A DNA stretch of 64,000 nucleotides from Meconema thalassinum. Taxonomy: Eukaryota > Arthropoda > Insecta > Orthoptera > Tettigoniidae. The stretch lies in NCBI GenBank assembly GCA_946902985.2, contig OX336392.1:23876982-23940981 (forward strand). Reading direction: 5' to 3'. Shown piece after piece: positions 1 to 11,009 of the stretch; the stretch's first letter is position 1, and every line of letters begins with the position of its first letter. Both the position numbers and the translations under genes were made by a program. The notes below the pieces were generated by a model. The model was not told where the DNA came from, made no database searches, and worked only from the letters and a program-made list of their open reading frames with translations.

Positions 1-14
1 ATTATACTGTATTT

Positions 15-1530
15 TTAGCCTATTTTCAATTTTGAAAAAATAGGCCTATGAGATCACCTTTTGTTAGTGTGTGTGTTCGTGTATGTGTGTGTGATGGTGT
101 GTGAGGAGTGTGTGTCCCCCCCTAATAACTTCTAAACGGCTGGAGCGATTTCAATGAAACTCGATGTGATCATAGCACTAATACGGACGAACCTGACCGT
201 GCCCTTTAAATTTTGTTACGTCTCACCAATACAACATGGCGGCTGTGCGAAATATTTTACCAGCATTTAATATCTTCGAAACTATTCCCGATATCCCCCT
301 GGAATTTTTTGCGCTGATAAAGGGAACTACTAGAAGTCCACCTATGTGACTTTTGAAAAACTGGTAACTACAAAACCAACATGGCGGCCACGCGAATTTG
401 CGACATTTAAATTGACGTTTCTCGCGATTTAACCAACCAAACGCAATAAAACTTGGTACAGTATATGTTTATACACGTTGTAATGCACCGACATCTAACT
501 TGGTCCAAATGTTTACATAACCACAAGATGGCGAATGTGCGAAATATTTCACTGGCATTCTATATCTCTGAAACTATTAGCGGTATCACCCTGAAATTTT
601 GTACGGAGATAAAGGGCACTACTGAAAGTTGATCTATATGACTTTCAAAAACCGGTTAACTACGGAACGAAAATGGCGGCCAAGCGAATTTGAAAATTTT
701 AAATAGACCTTTCTCGCGATTTAATGTTCCAACCGCAATAAAATCTGGTACAGGAAATGTTTATATACATTGCAATACACTGGCATCTAATTTAGTTCAA
801 TTGTTTACATACCCTCAAGATGGCGGCTTTGCGAATTTTAAAATTATTTTTTTATTTCTTGTGTCGTAATCATGCGATCGAATTGAAAGTTTGAATAATG
901 AACCTACGCAATAATTTTCCTTTAATGGTACATGACTCAATAGCCTATACATTTAACAATCCAACATGGCGACCATCCGAATTATTTAGATGCATCTCAA
1001 TATCTACGAATCTATAATAGCAATCAAACTGAATTTTTTAATGTTCATAGGGGCTATGAACTTAAGTTCACCTATAGGACTTTAAATAACCTGGTGATCA
1101 CAAATCCAACATGGCGGTGACGCGAATTTTAAATATTCACATGGACGTTTCTCGCTATTTAACCATCCGAGGGCAGTGACACTTGGTACAGTAAATCCTT
1201 ATACGAATGTTATTCCACTTGTATCTAATTTATTTCAATTATTTCCATAACCACAAGATGGCAGCTGTGCGAAATTTTAAAATCTCGTTTTTACTTCTTG
1301 TATTCTAATCATGCGAATGAAGTTTGAATACCACACGTACACAATAATCTTCATGTAATAGTACAAAAATAAAAATCCAACATGGCGACCATCTGAAATA
1401 TTTAGACGGTTCTCAATATCTACGAATCTATCACAACCTTCAAACTGAAATTTTGTATGTTGATAGGGGCAATTAACATGAATAGGATATATGAAAATAG
1501 GCTGTATAGTTCTTCACGGAACTACTTGTT
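15..1530 (+). mobile_element. Helentron-like non-autonomous element, copy A
   Basis: Non-coding element with two recognisable ends. The 5' end carries AGCCTATTTTC (17-27), which folds back on GAAAAAATAGGCCT a few bases later. It is followed by a TG-rich tract, a C run and a conserved block (TAATAACTTCTAAACGG). The 3' end carries GAAAATAGGCT (1493-1503), the inverse of the 5' motif, then a hairpin AGTTCTTCACGGAACT (1508-1523) and the terminus ACTTGTT. A subterminal inverted repeat plus a terminal hairpin and no target duplication is the Helentron/HINE plan. The interior is nine degenerate repeats of about 145 bp, each with an ATGGC motif (236, 381, 538, 673, 820, 966, 1111, 1258, 1382). The Helitron-class assignment is inferred, because no Rep/helicase is present. 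Confidence 0.72.
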
Positions 1531-1734
1531 TAATTTATTAGATGAAGTATTATAGCAAGACATTTAAACATTTGTTGAAAAATTCGTTCCCCCGGGCTGT
1601 GTGAATAGCAAGACAATGTTGACTGAGGTTTGTCCCTCGGAGTAACGGCAAGTGGAACAGCGGGTGGCTAATTATAGCAGGCAAGCGCAGGTATAAAGGA
1701 TTTACCCTTTTGGCAAAAGTCAACAATAATTGTG

Positions 1735-2545
1735 GGTATTTCCAGGACTGGCTTCTCTCACGTCTATATTATTCTCCTACAATCCAATGGTTTAAAATTG
1801 ACACTGGACTAAAGCAAGGAAGTGTGTTGTCACCATGAAGGCAGCAATGAGAGAATATAGTAGTATAATGTGGAGAAGAGTGAAACAGTGGTGATGAAAG
1901 AAGGAAAAGGAGTAATCAAAGTAGGAGATAAGGAATTGGAAGTGGTGAAACACTTCAAATACTTGGGAAGTGAACTGACTGAAGATGGAAGACTAGATTT
2001 GGAAATTAGCAGATGAATACAACTCGGGAGTGCTTCCTACCAACAGGTACGGGGACTAGTATGGAACTAGAAGTTATGTACAAAGCATATTATGTTCCTA
2101 TAATGACGTATGCAGCAGAAACTTGGACAATGACTAAGAGGGATGAGAGCAGATTACAGGCAGCTGAGATGAGATTCCTGAGAAGTATGGTCCAGAAAAC
2201 GAGGAGGGACAGAGTGAGAAATGAAGATATACAGAAAGAACTGTGAGTACAGAAACTAAATGACAAACTGGAGCAAAACAGATTGAGATGGTTTGGACGT
2301 GTCAAACGGATGAATGAAGTAAGGCTGCCAAGACGAGCACTGGAACGACGGTTGACAGGGAAGAGAGGACGAGGAAGACCAAGAATGCGTTGGATGGACT
2401 CGGTGGAGAATAGTATTAGAAAACGGAACCTGGATTGGAATACCGTGTCGGAAGAGGAATGGTGGAACGACAGAACAAAGTGCAGAGGAACCATATTTGC
2501 CCCCACCCAGTGTCAGGTGAAAAAGGGGAAATGAAGAAGATGATG
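1735..2545 (+). pseudogene. Non-LTR retrotransposon reverse transcriptase, 3' fragment
   Basis: Degenerate 3' part of an insect RTE/jockey-type reverse transcriptase. At 1803-1835 the frame reads the RT motif-B sequence GLKQGSVLSP and then hits a stop. The palm motif C (YADD) is missing, so an internal deletion joins motif B to the thumb region, with FKYLGSELTEDGRLD at about 1950-1995. After a frame break, 2061-2246 encodes YKAYYVPIMTYAAETWT and RRDRVRNEDIQKEL, and 2283-2534 encodes LRWFGRVKRM and GKRGRGRPRMRWMDSVE. These are the usual C-terminal signatures of such elements. At least one frameshift and two stops make it non-functional. It lies just downstream of HLE copy A. Confidence 0.85.
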
Positions 2546-2639
2546 ACGAATCCAAGCGAAAGAAAATAGGCAATTAACAAGAAACGTGAAAGGCGTAATA
2601 ACTAAAATTATTTTAAAAGAATCCAGTCCAACATTGTAC

Positions 2640-3096
2640 TTAAAATCGCGGGTTCAAACCCGGCCGAAATCGTCGGACTTTTTAAGAGCGTTAAATATCC
2701 CTCAGTAAGCCATTCTTCGTAGGGGAAGTCAAGCCGGCGGTCCCATGTCATAGATTTATGGCATGAAAAAGAACCTTCCACTAACTGCACTTGTGTGAAG
2801 CCAAAATTTGTAGGTTAAAATTGATGAGGCTCTATTAGATCCAACGTTCACCGCCAGGTGCTGACTACGAGGCCATCTAGTAGCCAAGTCCGCAAGCTAG
2901 GTGTCGTGGACGGTAGCATTTGGTAGCAAAAGTAGGAACCACTTGAAATTATTGTCTGCAGTCCTTACTTGAATTAAAACAGATACACACACTAATACAG
3001 TCATCACAATTAACACCGGTTATCAGACAGATTCTACACACACGGGGCTACATGACCGCGTTGTCGCAGCCCCTAAACTAAGGAACCAACCAACCA
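2640..3096 (+). mobile_element. tRNA-derived SINE (family S2), 5'-truncated
   Basis: Begins inside the tRNA-like head: the B box GGTTCAAACCC is at about 2650 but the A box is missing. The body and the end (CGCAGCCCCTAAACTAAGGAACC, in pieces) match the copies at 19750-20133 and 51268-51775. The tail is a short AACC repeat. Confidence 0.72.
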
Positions 3097-3340
3097 GCCT
3101 GTATGGCCATGGTGACGTAACCTACCAGCAATCCTGGGCTAACTATTTAACATTCTATTGGCACATTTGAAGATAACAATCTTATCATGGATTTAGTTTT
3201 ACCTTCAGCTGATTACTAAAAGGCTAAAATGAGAACACTGCGGTATATAAAGATCACCACATCAAACAAGACTATTTCTGCTCAGTATTAGTTAGACCAC
3301 AAGAAAGTAAGTGTAACAGAATGTGGTTAAGACTTTCAGA
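3097..3340. other. Unassigned spacer with a TATA-like motif
   Basis: No coding similarity seen. A TATATAAA sequence at 3244-3251 lies about 40 bp upstream of a TCAGT at 3282-3286. That could be a core promoter for the retrotransposon that follows, but the spacing is longer than usual and the call is weak. Confidence 0.2.
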
Positions 3341-3706
3341 CCTCATCTAACTGGGTAAGTTTTCTAGAGTTTATGAAGGAGAATACAAAATGCAAGCCAC
3401 CGGTATAAGTGGCCCCACTCAATGTCACCAACTGCCTCTTCTGAGGGTGGATGAGCGAATTGAGGTCAGGGCACTCTCTTGTCCTTGGGGTAAGAAATCG
3501 CCCCTAAAGGCGGATGAACCAATGCATCTTGGTCAACGGCATAGAAAGAAGAAGGCAACGGGAAACCTCTTCATTAAAGATCTTGAGAGATATCGCCGGG
3601 AAAAACCATCATGGCTGGTTTCGACGTAAAATGTTCCGGAGTTTCAATTCCCTCATTCGGATCTCCAGGTGGGAATACGACGAAAAGAGCTATGAGAAAT
3701 ATGAAT

Positions 3707-4465
3707 ATGGGTACGTGAAATGTGAAATCATTATATCAATCAGGAAATTTGCAGAACGTGATCCAAGAAATGCAGCGACTCAAGATAAACATATTGGGAC
3801 TAAGTGAAACAAGATAGCCTAGCTCAGGTGAAATGCATAGCAACAAAATGAAGATATATTACTCTGGTAATTATGATTATTATCACTGGAATGGAGTTGC
3901 TATTGTTGTTGACAAAATCACGAGCCAGTGTGTGACAAGTTTTTCGCCAATCTCCGACAGGGTAATCGCTTTACAACTACAAACAAAAAGAGCAAAAGTT
4001 AACATTATACAAGTCTATGCTCCACCTGCTGACAAGAGTGAAGCAGAGTTGCAGCAGTTCTATAAAGAAATTGAGCAAGTATTGAATACCACAAAATCTA
4101 GAGACATCACAATCATCATGGGCGATTTCAACGCAAAAATTGGCAAGGGTCGTGAAGGTGACTTAATAGGAGATTTTGGTCTGGGATCACGAAATGAACG
4201 GGGAGAAATCCTGGCACAGTATTGTGAGGACAATGAGTTAGTTTTTACAGACACTTTCTATAAGTTACCAAAAAGAAGATTGTACACCTGGAAAGCACCT
4301 GGAGATAACGTTACCAACATTATCCGGAATCAAATTGATTACATCCTAAACCATAAACGCTATAGGAATTCCATCAAGGCAGTGAAAACTTATCCGGGAG
4401 CAGATGTGGCATCAGACCACAATTCACTTGTGGCTAGATTCGAAATAAAGCTTAAGAAAATATGA
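3707..4465 (+). pseudogene. APE-like endonuclease domain of the non-LTR element
   Basis: Would nick target DNA to prime reverse transcription. The frame opens at MGT-stop-NVKSLYQSGNLQ, where the stop TGA (3716) replaces the Trp of the usual G-W-N-V-R/K-S start. It continues to GLSETR followed by a second stop TAG, again at a conserved Trp. The open part, 3833-4465 (210 residues), contains the family motifs in order: NGVAIVV, the Asp-Asn motif GDFNAKIG (about residue 100), LYTWKAP, the NQIDYIL motif and the catalytic SDHNSLVA near the C terminus. The two stops are both consistent with TGG mutations. The RT frame starts 19 bp downstream of the ORF end, so the two may originally have been one polyprotein. 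Confidence 0.85.
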
Positions 4466-4483
4466 CCAAAACAAAATAAGGAT

Positions 4484-6530
4484 ATGCTATGCATCTCACA
4501 GCTTCAAGATCCCATAGTGAGAGAACAAATTACAGAACGAATCAATGAAGAGCTCTCTAAAGAAGAGAAAAAATTATTCAGTGATGTTAATGACAAATGG
4601 AAATCCTTCAAGGGACTGCTCCAGCATACAAGTCAAGAGATGCTGAAAGATGGTCAAACAGTGCATAAAAAGACTTGGATGACTGATAAAATAATACAAT
4701 TGATGGAAAAGAGGAGGCTCTGTAAAAACCGAGATGAAAATCTTTACAGGAGTACACATGCAGAAATAAGATGGAAGATACGGTTAGCAAAGGAGATATG
4801 GTACACAGAAAGATGCACAGAGATTAAAGTTTTAATTTCAGGAAACAACAATTTCAATATCCATAAGAAAGTCAATGAACTAACTGGTATCAATAAGATA
4901 CGGAAAGGGAGTATATTGCTTGACAAAAATGGTGACATCATTATTGGTAATAAAGAAAAACTTGAGAGATGGAAGGAATATAGAGAAGAACTGTTTGAAG
5001 ATGATAGGAAAGAACCTTATGCTAGTGAAGGTATAGCTGTCGAAAATGGACCAGATACAACAAATGCTATAAACAAATGCTATAAAGTTGTCAAAAATAA
5101 TAAAGCCCTTGGTCCTGATCTCATAACAGCTGACATACTGAAACTCATTAATGAAGAACATTTAAATGTCTTAGTAGACTTGTATAATTCAATCTACAAC
5201 ACAGGAGTCATTCCTCATGAATGGCTACAGTCTATATTTGTTACATTGCCGAGAAGGGCAAATGCCCGCCAATGCAGCGATCATAGAACAATCAGTCTCA
5301 GGAGTGGTACTCTAAAAATATTCCTAAAAGTTATCCATGGAAGTATCTTCAAAGAATTGGAACAGGATATCAGTGAAACACAATTTGGTTTCAGAAATAC
5401 ACTAGGAACAAGAGAAGCCCTGTTTACCTTCAATGTGCTGGCACAGAGATGTTTAGATGTGAATCAATCTATGTATGTCTGCTTTTTGGATTATAATAAA
5501 GCTTTCGACAAAGTTCGTCATGATTGCCTCATCCAAATGCTCCAGAAGAAGAACTTGGATGTGAAGGACATTCGAATCATCAGCAATATTTATTACAAAC
5601 AGACTGCGGTCGTAAAGGAAGGTAGGGAGCTTTCTGAAGAGGTGGAAATAAAACGTGGTGTTAGACAAGGTTGTGTCTTGTCTCCTATGCAGTTTAATCA
5701 ATACTCAGAAGAAATATTACAAGCAGCTTTAGAGGAAGAAACAGCAGGAATTAAAGTTATTGGAAAAATAATAACAACTTAAGATTTGCAGATGACACGT
5801 TTTTATTCGCGGAAGGTGTACAAGATTTACAGCGACTGACTAACAAAGTCGTGGAGGCAAGTGAACAATGGGGATTAACACTTAATGTCAGTAAGACACG
5901 TTTTATGGTAGTATCACGAACACAACATCAAGAGAGCTTGATAATCAATGGGGAGACAGTACAGCAAGTGACAAAGTACAAGTATTTAGGAACAAATGTG
6001 GGCTGTCAAGGATGGGTCAAGCCAGGAATGCATTCAATAAAATGAGGAGAGTGTTCTGTAGCAGAGACCTTAATTTACATCTAAAAATTAGACTTCTGAG
6101 ATGTTATATCTTCTCCACCTTGTTCTATGGAGTTGAGACCTGGACCATAAAGAAACGAGAAATGGACAGATAGGAGGCATTTGAGCTATGGACGTACAGA
6201 AGGACACTGAGGCTGAGTTGGAAAAAAAAGGTCACCAACGATGAGGTGATGAGGCGGATGGGAAAGAGAAAGGAAATATTAAATACTGTCAAAATTTGAA
6301 AACTGCAGTATCTGGGTCATGGGATGAGAGGAGAGAATTATCATCTGCTGCAGCTGGTCATTCAAGGAAAGCTACAAGGCAAAAGAAGACCAGGAAGAAG
6401 ACGCATTTCTTGGATCGATAATCTGAAAACTTGGTTCAATTGTTTCACTATTGAACTGTTTCGTGCTGCATCATCTAAAGCAAGAGTCTCTATGATGGTT
6501 GCCAACCTCCTGAGAGGAGATGGCACATAA
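4484..6530 (+). pseudogene. Reverse transcriptase of the non-LTR element, frame-broken
   Basis: RNA-directed DNA polymerase. The first frame (4484-5782, 432 residues) carries fingers and palm: the N-K-A-x-G-P motif as NNKALGPDLI, motif A as FLDYNKAFDKV, and motif B as RGVRQGCVLSP. A single frame change near 5775 separates motif C (LRFADDTFLFAEG) and the thumb (TKYKYLGTNVGCQG, to 6045). Beyond that, 6060-6530 still encodes the C-terminal zinc-less tail in several frames (LFYGVETWTIKKRE, RRPGRRRISWIDNLKTWFN, ASSKARVSMMVANL). The motif order matches insect endonuclease-reverse transcriptases. The TAA after GDGT at the end is followed directly by the AAG tail, so the 3' end is intact. Confidence 0.88.
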
Positions 6531-6795
6531 AGAAGAAGAAGAAGAAGTAAGGGGTATTCTTTGGAACCGAGACGCCCCAAGAAATGTAAAAGGTATTACA
6601 TTCAACCTATTACGAGCCTATACTAACATATACAGCTGGAACATGGGCTACTACAAAATGAGAGGAGAGTAGAATACAAGCAGCGGAGATGAGGCACAGA
6701 AGACAAGACCAGGAGAGACAGAGTTAGAAATGAAGAGATAAGAAAAAGGACAGGAATCTTGAAGCTGCAGGACTGGATAGAAACAACAAAGTTAA

Positions 6796-8103
6796 TTTTG
6801 TGAGGGTAGAAGCATTTTTTCAGTGTTACGTAAGTAAACAAAAGTTTGGTGCTTTTCAGTCGGTCAACACGAATGCACCCAAAAAGAGCTGGGTTGTGCC
6901 CTAATCCTGAAATAAATTACATGAGATTAATAAATACACTAGGATGACCAGTTTCGATCGTCAAGCGATCATCATCATCATCATCTCCCTGACTGGAACT
7001 TTGAGCAGTTTCGTGTTCACTCTGGCACCAGTTTTGGTCGACTAACCCGGGTGTTAACTGGACGAAACTGGTTATAGGTAAATGTTATCTGGATCTGGTG
7101 TACTATGTGCTTGTTTCTGCAATAAACCTAGGCCGGTATGTGCGGCAGTATTAAAGGTGCCGGGACGTCTTCAATAGACCGTGTACCGCTTAGTTGAATG
7201 GCTTTTTAGACCACGCGTGGCGAAGACAGTTTCACGGTCTTTAATAGTTGTAGATCTTCCTGTATTCAATAACATACATTCTTATCTAGACTTGGCAAGG
7301 TCACACAAATAAACATTGCACTGACCTCAGAAACCACATAGGAACAAAAGGGGGGAGAAAGCGAAAAACCGGATAAGTATCAGCCTGTATTATTACAGTA
7401 TACCCATACTTGATTTTGTATAACGATATGAAAATGAAAATCCACAGCCTGCTTCCAGTCTCCGACCGGGTCAGGAATGGAATGAATGAAGCCCCTATCT
7501 AGCGGCGAGGATATGAACTGTGCCGGCTGCCGAGGCCTGACGCACTCCTCTGGGGCAATGATTAAATGAATGACAGATGAAATGAAATGATAGTGGAGAG
7601 TGTTGCTGGAATGAAATGTTGACAGGGAAAACCGGAGTACCCGGAGAAAAACCTGTCTGCCTCCGTTCTGTCCAGCACAGATCTCACATGGAGTGACCGG
7701 GATTTGAACCACGGACTCAGCGGTGAGAGGCCGACGTGCTGCCGCCTGAGCCACGGAGGCTATTATAACGATATAATCACCCCAAACAGGCAAACTCCGG
7801 ATTTTTATCACCATTTTAGCATTTCACCTAACATTAGATATACTACAACTAGCATACACCGACAGTTGCAATACCAATACTGCAACTAAATAATTGTACA
7901 TATTGTAAATATTATTCACCTGTATTCTCAAACATAGACGTTATAGTCCAAGTGTAATGGATCTGATGATGATCGCTTGACGATCGAAACTGGTCATCCT
8001 CGTGTATTTATTAATCTCATGTAATTTATTTCAGGATTAGGGCATAACCCAGCTCTTTTTGGGTACATTCGTGTTGACCGACTGAAAAGCACAAAACTTT
8101 TGT
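6796..8103. mobile_element. Long-TIR DNA element, MULE-like MITE (non-coding)
   Basis: Arms at 6838-6985 and about 7958-8103 are inverted copies of each other over roughly 140 bp. Both contain GCTTTTCAGTCGGTCAAC and CAGTTTCGATCGTCAAGCG. The insertion is bracketed by a 12-bp direct repeat. Long TIRs with a 9-12 bp duplication suggest a Mutator-like element. No transposase is seen. The outer left 42 bp lie outside the TIR and are unexplained. The interior holds a nested SINE. Confidence 0.65.
7430..7763 (-). mobile_element. tRNA-derived SINE (family S1), full length
   Basis: On the minus strand it begins with AGCCTCCGTGGCTCAGGCGG (A box) and carries the B box GGTTCAAATCCC about 50 bp later, then a body ending near CAGGCTGTGGATTTTC. 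It is flanked by an 11-bp target duplication TATAACGATAT at 7419-7429 and 7764-7774. The same family is at 15106-15427 and 52870-53182. Confidence 0.88.
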
Positions 8104-8523
8104 CAACAAAGTTAAAGTGGTATGATCACATGATGTGGATGGAAGAGGAGAGAGTACCAAAGAAAGCTTTTTCCGACAAGATGACAGGGAAGAGACCACG
8201 AGGAAGAACCCGAAGGAGATGGACGGATACTGTCTGGGAGTGCATAGAGAAGAGAGGAAGAAATCATGAAAATGTACTTAAAAAGGGAGAGGAATGGTGG
8301 AGAGACAGGCAACGAAGGAGGTCTTTAGTTCACAACCCGACCCTGGAAGCTCGAAACGGGAAATGAAGATAATGAATAAAAATATACTACTTTTCAAACG
8401 AGAAGTTGTTTAATCTTCAGATGTGTGTCGAGCGCTCTCCAATCCGGAGATTGTAACTCTAGTACAGTAGCGATGGAATGGTTTTGTTCCAAAAACTGTG
8501 CTTTGGTCGGTTTTTTGTAAATC

Positions 8524-9000
8524 GTTAGAAAAGCACAAAAAACGCTTAACTCTGACTTTTAGAATAATTTGCACGATCATTTTGTCGGATAACTTAAAAA
8601 ACCATTGAAAAGCGTTTTTCTCTGAATCGACGTATTTTAAAGAAACGTTTTTTAAACAAAAAATGTAGAGGACATTGTCACCTACAATTCGTCTCATTTA
8701 GGTCATGTCATACGTTTTGAAATGCAGAAGCTAGGTGGCGCCAAAATTTCCAAAAAAGTGTTTATTCACTTTTTGTCCTAGAAAAAATTGTTTTTTCACA
8801 AAAGAGTGAATCAAAAATTTGTTCCTCTCAAAATTGTCTGCAACATTTATTTAAACGTTTTTTTCCTCCGACTTACGGTTCCAACGTTATAGCGCAGCAA
8901 ATGCAACGCTGCGTAGTCAAGGCTGCTATTGTTACTGCGGAGAGAGCGGTGGGCATAATTTAGACAGGGACCGGTGTCGGACAGCTGCCTAAGGCTCGGT
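8524..9000. repeat. Foldback/palindromic element, one arm plus spacer
   Basis: Matches 13650-14006 base for base with moderate divergence (for example TAATTTGCACGAT and GTCATGTCATACGTTTTG). It continues into a spacer (about 8896-8990) that in the second copy lies in the opposite orientation. The second arm is absent here. Confidence 0.6.
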
Positions 9001-9159
9001 CAAACAGGACGCGGGCTGTGTTTGTTAATTAGCTCAAACAATCATATCTATTTTAATCGCAACGTATCAATCATAACTGTACACATATTAACCTTCGTGC
9101 CATCTGAATAGTACAATTTTCACACTTTGGCAGACTATATTATAGTCCACCAAAATTAT

Positions 9160-10579
9160 TAGCCTACTTTTCACATTTTGCAAAAATGAGGAAAAAGTTG
9201 TCTTATGAGATCGATCCGGGAAAATGTGTGTCTGTCTGTCTGTCTGTCCTTCTGTCTGTCTGTCTGTCTGTCTGCCTGTGTGTCTGTCCCTCCCCCCCCC
9301 CCCCCCATATTCAACTCCTAAACGGCTGCAGCAATCAAAACAAAATTTAGTATGAGTAAAGATGTGCACCGGAATAGCTCACGTCCATATTTGAAAATTA
9401 TGTCAGTGCTACCAACTGCTGAAAAAACGCACTAGAAATTTGAGCTCCATGTTGGATATCTTGCAAGGTATGCATGGGAGCTATTCCAAGATTGGCACAC
9501 ATGTAGATAATACTATTTCAGTTTAATTTTCAGGAGGCCAACTATGACAGTGTTGCCAAAATAATGTTAAGCCTTCTGATAGGTCCAATGTTTAAATGCA
9601 TATAACTTCTACACTATCAACTGTATTTCAACCAAATTTTGTATGTAATGTCTGTATATAAACAGATATGACTGAGCGTATTCTTAAGAGCCACCAGGGC
9701 TGCCAACTGTTAATAATTGCTCTCTCTATTTTTTTAAATCCAAATACCAATATATCAGAAAGTATGCAAGCCAACAGCTTTAAACTATGCACACGTATAT
9801 TCTGATATTTCAGATTAATTTGGAGTAACTTATATACGTCAGTTCTACCAACATGATTATAAGCGTGCTGATAGTACCAATTTTTAAATACATGTAACTT
9901 CTATACTATCAGTTGGATTTCAACCAAATTTCGTATGTGCAATGTGTACCATAACAGATATGACTATACGTATTGTTAAGAGCAATCAGGGCTGCCAACT
10001 GTTAATAAATGCTGTCTATATTCTTTTTACCCTACTATCAATATATCAGAAAGTATGCAAGCCAACAGCTCTATGCACACGTATAGCACCTGACATTCTA
10101 GATTAATTTGGAGTAATTAATACAAGGCGGTGCTGCCAACATGATTCTATGCCTGCTGATATGTCCAATTTTAAAATACATGTAACTTCTATACTAACAA
10201 ATGGATTTCATCCAAAATTGGCACAACAAGATATCATAATAATTCAGATTATTTCTGACCAGCACACGCATGGTATTGTTGGCAACATGCTTTTACGCGT
10301 GCTGATAGATCCAGTGTCTAACTGCATGTAACGTCCATTGGACTTCAACCAAATTTTGTATTCTGTACCTTAAGAGGTGGAACTAAGAATATATTCAGTC
10401 ACCAGGGCTGCCAACTGTAGTGCTCTATTAGGCTACATTATACCAGGTATATTTTGAACTAATTAGATATTTCGATATTACCAACTTAATTTCGTCATTA
10501 TTCTATATAGGTTCATATTATGTAGAATAATCATTGGCATGAAAAGTAGGCTGTATAGTTCTTCACGGAACTTCTTGTT
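9160..10579 (+). mobile_element. Helentron-like element, copy B (second interior subfamily)
   Basis: The 5' motif AGCCTACTTTTC (9161-9172) is followed by a TCTG repeat and C run (9227-9307). The 3' motif GAAAAGTAGGCT (10541-10552), hairpin AGTTCTTCACGGAACT (10557-10572) and end CTTCTTGTT match copy A. The interior is unrelated to copy A at sequence level but has the same plan: a GCTGCCAAC-type motif recurs at 9408, 9552, 9699, 9842, 9991, 10132, 10277 (inverted) and 10408. No coding potential is seen. Confidence 0.72.
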
Positions 10580-11009
10580 TTCAAATTATAATTGGTTTCT
10601 GCACATCGAATATAAAATTACTGTGGCTCCCTTATTCATAACAGCAGCTGTGTTATCTATTATGAGACCATCACAAGACAGATTCTTGCTTAAGTGCGCA
10701 CAATTCTCCCACTATCCCTCTAGGATCCGGATGTTAATGACTTTCTTTCGTTATGTTTTTTCATGACAAATGTAAGATGATTTACGCTAATTCCATTCAA
10801 ATTATGTCATTAAGGATAGTCAACACTCCAAACTGAAAAGGGTTGCAATTCTGGCTGTGTAACACATGGCACATATAGCCAAATGTCTAAAAGATAAAGT
10901 ATAAAGCAACACATTGAAAAAATTAATGTAATGCCAGTAGATTCGGATAACAAACGTGTGGATAAAAGTCCCGTGGATGCGGGGCTGATGCAGATAAAAG
11001 TCGTACTAA
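10580..11009. other. Unassigned sequence
   Basis: I see no recognisable gene or repeat here. A short open frame (10539-10766) begins inside the 3' hairpin of copy B and is not credible. Confidence 0.3.

Larger units (their letters stand above)
3341..6548 (+). mobile_element. Nearly full-length non-LTR retrotransposon (APE endonuclease plus RT), inactive
   Basis: An RTE/jockey-like element. A structured 5' untranslated part (about 3341-3700) contains sequence blocks typical of insect endonuclease/RT elements (GGCGGATGAACC, TTCGGATCTCCAGG). The apurinic-type endonuclease (3707-4465) and reverse transcriptase (4484-6530) follow, and the element ends in an AAG-repeat tail at 6530-6548. The 5' boundary is approximate and no target duplication was identified. 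Several stops and frame breaks make it dead, but all main domains are still in order. Confidence 0.8.
6598..8368 (+). pseudogene. RT C-terminal fragment split by a DNA-element insertion
   Basis: Two pieces of one reverse-transcriptase tail. The left piece (6598-6795) encodes KTRRDRVRNEEIRK and LKLQDWIETTKL in shifted frames. The right piece (8104-8368) continues KWYDHMMWMEEERVPKKAF and GKRPRGRTRRRWTDTV to a stop at 8366. Removing 6796-8103 plus one copy of the 12-bp duplication (CAACAAAGTTAA at 6784-6795 and 8104-8115) joins the two coding pieces in frame, so the intervening sequence is an insertion. Confidence 0.78.

Noticed and set aside
3244..3286. TATA box with initiator-like TCAGT
   Set aside because: Spacing of about 40 bp is outside the usual range and no second copy of the element is available to confirm the 5' end, so it is mentioned only as a weak note in the spacer entry.
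7958..7995. CTGATGA..GATCG-loop-CGATC..GAAAC resembling a hammerhead ribozyme
   Set aside because: The base pair closing stem II at the core is a T-C mismatch, and the only partner for stem III is the opposite TIR, which is complementary by definition. It is a by-product of the inverted repeat.
9088..9369. 93-codon minus-strand frame with Thr/Asp/Arg/Gln repeats
   Set aside because: It is a translation of the TCTG microsatellite and C run inside HLE copy B.
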